From Neoechinorhynchus agilis (Eukaryota > Acanthocephala), in the NCBI GenBank assembly GCA_051530055.1, contig CM121342.1, forward strand, positions 744,001 through 808,000: a DNA stretch of 64,000 nt, given 5' to 3'. Below, piece by piece: positions 57,454 to 64,000 of the stretch. A program made the translations under genes and the position numbers. Each line of letters begins with the position of its first letter. The stretch's first letter is position 1. Under the pieces are notes generated by a model. The model saw only the letters and a program-made list of their open reading frames with translations, made no database searches and was not told the origin of the DNA.

Positions 57454-58926
57454 CTAAACCTCGACCTTTTTTTGTATCTCTTCCATCTCGTCAGCATCGA
57501 ATTCGGTCTTTTCAGCAGCCCATGGCTGGACCTCCGCTGTACCTGTGAGAATGAAAGACAAACCAGACAGGAAATAGCATATCGCGCAAATACTGAACAC
57601 AATTCGCCACTGTTTCACGAGGCCATCTCTGACAATAAGACCCACCATCGTTGGGCACAAGACACCGGGCAGATTTCCGAATGTATTTGAGATACCCCAA
57701 ATAATTCCAGCATACCGAGGAGCCATATCGTTCGCGCTGCAGTACATGCCACCACCAGTATTGAATCCCGTAGTTGCCAGGACGAGCGTGAAAAGCAATG
57801 TTCCTGCCCAAGCTGTTTTGTGGGTGACGAAACCCGTCAGGAATATGAATATTCCCGGTAAGAAATTTCCAAGCCCAGTGAACACCTTCCTAGCCATCGT
57901 TCGGTCCATTTTTCCGGAATTAATAAGTTTGTCGCATAAAACCCCACAAATCAAGGTCATCATCCAATAACAGATGTACGGAATCGCGCCAAGAAATCCA
58001 CTTTTCTTAATGTTTAATTTGAGAACGTCTTTGCTATATGTGCTTATATTCGTCAAAATGGTATAAAATCCAACGGCTTTAAAGAAATGCGAAGCAAACA
58101 TTCCCCAGCATGGAATCGATGTGAAAATCGCTCTGTAAGGTACTTTTGGAGCTGCTCGATTGCTGGACGCGAGAGGTTTATTCGCGCAAATGTAATCCTT
58201 CTCCTTATTAGAAATGAAATGATGATCTTCGGGTCTTGAACGAGCTAAAAGTGCCCACGCAATAGTCCATATGATTCCTATGAGCCCAGATACGTAGAAT
58301 ACCAACGGCCATCCACCTAGAAATGACTGTTCGCAAAGAACTCCTGATAACGGGAGAGCCACGATTGTTCCAAGTTGTGCTCCGGAGTTACTGATTGAGA
58401 TGAGGCGACTTCGTTCTTGTTTTGGAGCCCATTCGCTCAATAAATGCAACAGTGCCGGCCAATTGACACTTGCCAGAAATCCGAGAAGAAATCGAACAAT
58501 GAACATAACGACCGAACTCATTTTTGCGGCCAACGGGGTCAGCAATGTGCATATCGAGCTTCCGGTGACAGAAATAATCAAAACTCTCTGCGGTCCAAGC
58601 TTGTAAGCCAAGACACCTCCAATCGCTTGGGTGAGGAGGTATCCATAAAAGTAAGATGCCAAGATGTAACCTTGTACTTTTCTGTCCCAATTGATGACAT
58701 GACGTTTTGATGAACGCGGTACAATTGTTTGATTGACCACTTCTTTGATCGCCACGGACGAGTTGCTGTTGTTCAACAATGGCCCTTTATCGGTCATACT
58801 TACGATTGCTTGAGTGAGATTGACCCTTTGAAGATAATTGACTACTAGACATAAACATGCAAGGATGGCTATCATTAGCCGTGTGGAGCAGATCAGTCGC
58901 GGGGCAGAGTTCTGTGTAGCTGGCAT
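57454..58926 (-). CDS. SLC17 anion/phosphate transporter, copy 2
   Basis: 490 residues, one exon, paralogue of 48389-49867 and in the same orientation 9 kb away. Same helix and QG/FYGY landmarks; the N-terminus differs (MPATQNSAPRLICSTRLMIA), as does the loop before helix 2. The DNA directly before the ATG is AATTTCAG, like a splice acceptor. The 57656-58325 part is near-identical to copy 1, the rest diverged, so the central exon DNA looks converted or recently copied. Confidence 0.9.
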   Translation of the reverse strand: MPATQNSAPRLICSTRLMIAILACLCLVVNYLQRVNLTQAIVSMTDKGPLLNNSNSSVAIKEVVNQTIVPRSSKRHVINWDRKVQGYILASYFYGYLLTQAIGGVLAYKLGPQRVLIISVTGSSICTLLTPLAAKMSSVVMFIVRFLLGFLASVNWPALLHLLSEWAPKQERSRLISISNSGAQLGTIVALPLSGVLCEQSFLGGWPLVFYVSGLIGIIWTIAWALLARSRPEDHHFISNKEKDYICANKPLASSNRAAPKVPYRAIFTSIPCWGMFASHFFKAVGFYTILTNISTYSKDVLKLNIKKSGFLGAIPYICYWMMTLICGVLCDKLINSGKMDRTMARKVFTGLGNFLPGIFIFLTGFVTHKTAWAGTLLFTLVLATTGFNTGGGMYCSANDMAPRYAGIIWGISNTFGNLPGVLCPTMVGLIVRDGLVKQWRIVFSICAICYFLSGLSFILTGTAEVQPWAAEKTEFDADEMEEIQKKVEV

Positions 58927-59754
58927 CTGAAATTAAAACGTTATTAGATCAAACTAACTTGTATTATTAACGAGATTTTTTACTTGTTAATTTTTATTGG
59001 TGTAAAAGGGAGATCAAAAGCATGATTATCGATAAAAGGGATTTGAGTTTGTTTCTATTAGTTGACACATTGTAAGGAGCTTAGGGTTACGAAACAATCA
59101 CAATCACTTCGGGAAGGTAACATAAAGAAAATCGCGGAGATCGTTTTAAGGCAGCCCGCCGCAAATGCGGACCACTCATTTTGCGGCAATAACTTAATAT
59201 GGAAAACTTAAAAAAGTCAAGTTTCATCCATTTTCCTTATATTATTGAAAGATTACAAAATACACCAAGAAATGCCTAGCGGACGTCGTAAATTAAGATC
59301 CTTTTGGGTTTCGTCGGTCAACTTGAAATTTTAACCTCGGATCAGTAGTTAGTATCATTCAAAAATATACATTAAAAGAGCAGAAATCTCAAGTCCTTGA
59401 TGGCTATTACTCAAAAGAGTTACAATTATGATGTCTGAAGATGAAAGCGACAAGTTGCGAAATATTGGCAATAAAGAATTATCCATTGTGTAAATGTGAA
59501 AGTGGCAACCGCGACATTTTAAGGACTACCGGAGCTCATAATTTGAAAAGTATGCGAAACCTAATAACACAATGACATTATTCGATTAATGCTTTATCAG
59601 TTCTTTATTTTAGAATTTAGGATACTAGAGAAAGTGCTGTTGTATTCCACAGAGGCAAAGAACGGGGTTAACATTATTGAGAAGTTTTTAAAGAATAAAG
59701 CGAGCGTCTAACTTTGGAGCAGACATCATGGATGTTTCAAGTGTTTGAAAAGAC
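58927..59754. other. intergenic
   Basis: Upstream of SLC17 copy 2. No gene seen. Confidence 0.35.
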
Positions 59755-59913
59755 ATGGAACTTCGACGCCCTGTGTTTTGTAAAAGAAAGATCATGAAGT
59801 TTGGGAGGAAGGAGCGACACGAGCGTAGGAAAGGGCACGCAAAGAGGTATAGAGAATCCGCTCGTTCGATGCAGCAAAGAAGCTTAGATGATTCGAGAGA
59901 GAAGCCATTTTGA
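59755..59913 (+). CDS. small basic reading frame, 52 aa
   Basis: MELRRPVFCKRKIMKFGRKE, then further Arg/Lys-rich sequence ending REKPF. Highly basic, no domain. It lies 18 bp before the next exon block and may be an upstream exon of the gene below or chance. Confidence 0.25.
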   Translation: MELRRPVFCKRKIMKFGRKERHERRKGHAKRYRESARSMQQRSLDDSREKPF

Positions 59914-59931
59914 TGCGAAATAAATACTTAG

Positions 59932-60722
59932 CCTATATTGACGCTATTGAATCCAAAGTTGTTTGAGATAGTTTGTTATCGGCGATTTTTGGCTATTGAG
60001 ATCCTAATAAGCCGCGAATTTGTTACCGTAAATGAATATCTACTTAATACCCGGAAAACGTTGATTCAAATAGCTTCATCGTTGAAAACATTAACGCAGG
60101 TTTAAAAAAGAACTGAAGCTCTAGTACGAAGAGATTTCAGATTCCACTAGATTCCAAAAGTGTCGACTCCCTCATTGTTCAACGTTAAAATGAAAAAACT
60201 AATCATGGTGTAGATTTTGCATCCTTCAGTTATATTAAAAACAATCACGCTGGAATCAATCTATTCCGAAAAGAAATTTATCTGTTCAGCGCGCGTAGAG
60301 TAGCATAGGAAATCGATAAAACAGTTTACGCGTTTAAAAATCCGTGAACCGCGCAAGGAAACGGAATAAAATCGATAGGATTGTTTTCAGATAGTGGCAA
60401 CGATTTAAATTGTCGAATTAGTCATGGTGACCGCTTGAAAGGTCACGTTAAGAAAATGATACGTAGAGCCGATCAAATCTCTTTTATAAAGGCTCCAGCC
60501 GAATTAGCCGCCAAACATGAGTTTGCCACAAATGATGTAAAATGGTTAAAAATACAACAAATGATTTGAAGGATTTAGAAGAGTACTTTTGTGAGACAAA
60601 CCGCCATAAAAGATTATTTTCATGCTAGCTTTCCGTTTGATTTAGTTTTCTGTCTGACGAGAAAGCAGAACGTAGGGACTGCCGAAGATGCATTGCATAA
60701 TCGTGAAGAGAGTTATAGATGA
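59932..60722 (+). CDS. putative multi-exon host gene, unrecognised
   Basis: Open blocks fit a short-intron gene: 59932-60099 (after ATACTTAG; LLNPKLFEIVCYRRFLAIE..., ending KTLTQ), a short exon after GATTTCAG at 60142 (IPLDSKSVDSLIVQ), an exon after CCTTCAG near 60229 (LILKTITLESIYSEKK), 60391-60536 (after TTGTTTTCAG; SHGDRLKGHVKKMIRRADQ) and 60579-60722 (STFVRQTAIKDYFHAS to the stop). Introns of about 41-50 bp are GT-AG, except that the donor before 60391 is uncertain. No family is recognised. Confidence 0.4.
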
Positions 60723-60952
60723 ATGTTCAGCTGTCATATGGATGACACGCTGTAGGAATCGATGTTTGAGTTTCTTAAACTGCTTCGTACGTTCAAGAAA
60801 AAAGTGTTTCCCGACTCTATTTGGTATTTTTTCGTCGAAATTAACTATACCAAATCAATAGTCTAAAAGTATACTGTTGGTGAAAATAATCCCGGTCATA
60901 GCATATTTAATTTTATTTTTTTGAAGTCTGGCCAGCCGGTAGCTTTTATTCA
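60723..60952. other. no gene recognised
   Basis: Short stretch. Nothing seen. Confidence 0.3.
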
Positions 60953-61047
60953 GTATCTTTGTGTGTGGCCTCACGGCTCATAATTTTCCTTGTTGACTGT
61001 GCACCCAATGAAAATTATCAGTCGTGAGGCCACACACAAAGATATTT
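60953..61047. repeat. hairpin repeat
   Basis: ATCTTTGTGTGTGGCCTCAC at the left is inverted at the right (GTGAGGCCACACACAAAGAT). Spacer about 25 bp. Confidence 0.75.
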
Positions 61048-61636
61048 CCACGGTTGATTAACCCTAAGGATTTTCTTTATCGATGATTAATTCTCTAAAA
61101 ATATGAGTTAAGACAAAAACCATAATTTGATCTTGATCGCTTCCATCTTAGCTGGAAAAGTAGCTTTTTTTCATTTGCAAACTCAACCATCACAATTTTT
61201 GCGCTCTTAGTTGTCGTCTATATGGTGGAACTGTCAGAAATATGGTGTGTGCGTGTGACAAAATGCTACGTTCCATTTGTGAAGGAGCTGTTCTTGTTTT
61301 TTTACGCCTGGGAGGTACGATGCTCAACAACCAGAGTTTGTCGATATTATGTTCTTTATAGTTACGGTGCTTTTCCGACTCATTGGTTCTTATATAAAAA
61401 TTGATTGAGTTTCTTGCATCCAGATAATTGTCCACATCAATGCTCAACAAAATAAAGGCGTATACTCAATGCTCTACCGGCAGATTTAGTCGTCCATGTC
61501 GGAAAAATGTATTATTTTCCACAGTGTGCTAAGGTTGCAAGAAATGGAACGCAAATCCTTCATAAACTCGTCGAACTTAATTGTGATCAGAATACTATCA
61601 TCCCGTACGCTCATTTCTTCAAAAAAATTAATAATT
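61048..61636. other. no gene recognised
   Basis: AT-rich stretch. Nothing seen. Confidence 0.3.
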
Positions 61637-61725
61637 GATTAAATTTGTTGTTTTGGCCTTTGCCCCGTAGAGAATACTAAAGTCGCTCGCTAACAGGCAA
61701 AGGCAAAACCAGCAAATTTGATCAA
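61637..61725. repeat. second hairpin repeat
   Basis: AAATTTGTTGTTTTGGCCTT (left) against AAGGCAAAACCAGCAAATTT (right), inverted with small mismatches, about 31 bp apart. Confidence 0.7.
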
Positions 61726-61797
61726 CTCTTCATCGTATACAGTCACCACAACTATCTCACTTTGTTGCTCGGCTGATCTTTCGGGAGCACTCTGAAA

Positions 61798-62530
61798 TGC
61801 AAACATCGAATCGAGATTTCCATGTCACCCAGGACGCAGGTGGATCTCTTGAGGATCAAGTGGAGATAACTCTTGTTAATGCAGATACCGGCGCTGTTCA
61901 GCTGAGCTAGACGGATGCACGATCTCCAGCCGCTGAGTTGCTACTGTCCCATTCGTCCACGGGTTTATTTTCCCGTAAAACCTTACTAAAAGTACCGTAA
62001 GGTTCATATTTTCGTCTTCAAGTTCTTGTTCCAAAAGAGGACTTCATTACCAGACTCAAGAAAAACAACACTTTCAGGCATTCCTGATAAAAAAAGGCCA
62101 TGCAAACTAAGATCAATTTACTGCTATCATTTTTCAAAGTAGTGTATAAAAGCCTTTTCTGCGAACTTCTCAATGAACACGACGTCATGTTTGATGGCTT
62201 ATAACTGGAAACCACATTCCTTATGTTCATTCTCCTTCAGAGCTATCTAGCGATGACTTTCTTGAAATTAAAAAGCAGAACGGATTCACTCTAATTAAAT
62301 ACATTTCTAAAGGACATTGGTCGTCATATTCCCTGTTGGTTAAAGTTCTCATCGGTATATATGCCTTAATACTTGGTCTATTGGGATTCGCTCTTTTTGG
62401 TGCTTTAGGGATTTCTTACTTCCTCAACGGGCGAAATGTCTGTTCCTGGACAACATTGACAAGCATTGCTAAAAAACAGTACAGTTTATGCATCGAACAT
62501 TATTCAGTAGTTCAAATAAAAGATCATTAG
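61798..62530 (+). CDS. putative membrane protein gene, multi-exon
   Basis: Open blocks are MQTSNRDFHVTQDAGGSLED (61798), SPAAELLLSHSSTGLF (about 61914-61985), FLFQKRTSLPDSRKTTL (about 62021) and a last block 62241-62530 after ATTCTCCTTCAG. The last block holds a hydrophobic stretch (LIGIYALILGLLGFALFGAL) of about 23 residues, probably one membrane pass. A stop separates the first two blocks unless a 36-bp intron is spliced. The blocks do not all join in phase, so gene or pseudogene is open. Confidence 0.3.
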
Positions 62531-62922
62531 AGAATCTCATTTCCGTGCAATATTTTGTGTGACTCTACTCCGTTACCAAAAGGGTAAACTTAAATTGTTA
62601 GATATTAAACTATGCCGAGTTCATATGATCTTGATAAAGTGTTGAGTTACACTTTTGAAAATGGAACTTATCCAAGCATTGCTGACATAGTTTAAGAATA
62701 GTTTCAAAATGCCAGAGAATGCAAGATCATTTTATACAGTTTGAGAAGATAATTAGAATTTGTCGTGTATTTTTTAGGAAATGAGAAACGTGGTGATGCA
62801 GCTTAAAATTCTTTATACTTTGATTTTTACTCTGTTTTTAAATCTTAACACACTGAACAAAAAATTAAAATGCGAAACCAAAAAATTAATTTGGACGATA
62901 ACACTTGCACTCAGATTCAAAC
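62531..62922. other. no gene recognised
   Basis: AT-rich; should hold the downstream exons of the cysteine protease if it is real. None identified. Confidence 0.3.
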
Positions 62923-63025
62923 CTGATCGATAATTGATAAATTCACTGGCATTTCCATCGATTCCAACTGCGACTGGTCCAAATTGAAGCGCCTCCATTA
63001 TCTTCCTTTCTTGATTGCAGCTCAT
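62923..63025 (-). CDS. papain-family cysteine protease exon (partial)
   Basis: MSCNQERKIMEALQFGPVAV, then GIDGNASEFINYRSG, matches the peptidase C1 segment before the active-site His (typical form AL...GPV.V.IDA....F..Y.SG). The exon ends at a donor after CAG (62923). No catalytic Cys or His exon is visible in the window, so this is an isolated exon or a gene fragment. Confidence 0.5.
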
Positions 63026-64000
63026 AAAGCGTATAAAAAATTTCCCTCAGCTGCTCAACAATATTTCATTTTTGTATGGTGCGCCAGATGAACTTCTCTC
63101 CATAGGACGCGTACGCTCGCCACTCATTATTCTAACATACAACGAGGGCACTCACCGAAAACAAAGATTCAAACTGCCAGAGAACATAGCACGCACTAAT
63201 CGCCGAGTGATCCATAAAGGATAAGCTTTTACCATCTTTTTAATATATTCTGTCGAGATCGCTGTCCAAAATCGCTTAATTTCCAGGCTGGAATCTGTCA
63301 TGAACGGCCGAATTCTGTCCCTTTTATTCAAGCGCGATTTAATTCACAGCTGATTTTCCCCCTCTCACCGAATGCCTCAATAAAATTTTCATCAAACAAT
63401 CAAAACGCCTCTAAGCCCTACCACCACAATTTTTTATGAGATTTTATTCACTTTTTTCGCGACCACACTCGCTGCGTTTCCTCTTTGGATCGCGAGATAT
63501 TTCAAGGGCCTTTCTATTGCACTCAATGTATAACTGTCATAGAATTGTAGTGTAAATTAATCGAAGGGTGAAGAGAGTGGTCAGCTACTTTCAAGCGCTC
63601 TCCCCTTCCTGTAGCTTAGCTTCACTGCCTTCATCGAACCAACGAAAATACGTTCGATCGTCAGTTGACTGTTCTAAAAAATATCTTTGTAGAAGTTTTT
63701 ATCTAGATGAATTACCAAGTTGGCCATCAGTTCAATAAGCTTAGAAATTAGAGCTGTTCCCGCAAAGGTGCAATATATCACTCCGTCTTGAGTTTGATAT
63801 TTGTTACTCTACTTTTTTTTAAGATTCTTGGTATCCTTAAAGTAATATAAATGATTGCTTAGCGCTTTTAAATTTTGGTACTTATTAGTTCCGGAAATGA
63901 GGGAAGAGACTTGGTGTTCAATTTTTATTATTTAAAGAATATGTTATTTTATATCCCGCTAGCCATTTACATTTTATTAATTGTTGAAGTGATCATCCTC
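63026..64000. other. no gene recognised
   Basis: AT-rich, with no supported gene, up to the end of the window. Confidence 0.35.

Noticed and set aside
1-64000. CRISPR array, bacterial operon or phage content
   Set aside because: No regularly spaced repeats; introns, tRNA context and gene families are all animal.

Overview
The window is AT-rich animal DNA. Its genes have short introns (mostly 35-60 bp, a few longer) or none, and they sit among heavily layered repeats. Recognised host genes are a syntaxin, VPS28, EMC7, a farnesyl-diphosphate-synthase-like prenyltransferase, a GLUT-type sugar transporter, an HMG-box protein, a tetraspanin and two SLC17 anion transporters. Several coding genes have no recognised family. 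An invertebrate is certain. A nematode fits best, because several start codons lie directly after a splice-acceptor-like TTTCAG/TTTTAG and VPS28 and syntaxin are packed 133 bp apart in one direction. That assignment is inference, not proof.

Layout. 0.4-1.2 kb: hairpin and Penelope-type terminal repeats. 1.35-4.6 kb (minus): syntaxin and VPS28. 5.2-10.0 kb: fragments of two LINE types (one with a restriction-like endonuclease, one with an APE endonuclease). 10.3-11.5 kb (minus): a hypothetical gene and EMC7. 12-14.3 kb: a tandem duplication, a terminal repeat and a possible gene. 14.4-16.6 kb (plus): the prenyltransferase. 17.0-19.1 kb: first copy (A) of a 2.1-kb segment carrying tRNA-Cys. 19.3-19.7 kb: a two-exon gene. 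21.1-22.6 kb (minus): GLUT. 23.0-25.5 kb: a Penelope-like element plus a hairpin element. 28.7-38.0 kb: a large inverted repeat (copies B and C of the tRNA-Cys segment, extended by an HMG-box gene) around a 3.3-kb spacer. 38.2-39.2 kb: another LINE copy. 39.7-44.0 kb (minus): a coiled-coil gene and a tetraspanin. 45.5-47.9 kb (plus): a five-exon 736-aa protein. 48.4-49.9 and 57.5-58.9 kb (minus): the SLC17 pair. Between these two lies a nested stack: a LINE inside a Penelope-like element, with a hairpin element inside the LINE and a LINE tail inside the hairpin. 59.9-63.0 kb: weakly supported host exons.

The most interesting signal is a small RNA-like core, CTGANGA + one base + a 5-6 bp stem-loop + GAAA. 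It recurs in at least six otherwise unrelated palindromic or terminal repeats here. It matches the hammerhead ribozyme core known from Penelope-like elements. Other notable points are the triplicated tRNA-Cys segment, a near-identical tract shared by the two SLC17 genes, and prenyltransferase exon joins that lack canonical splice sites.

The functional genes are ordinary cell biology and do not form a pathway. VPS28 (ESCRT-I) and the endosomal-type syntaxin both act in endosomal trafficking, so their tandem placement may be more than chance.
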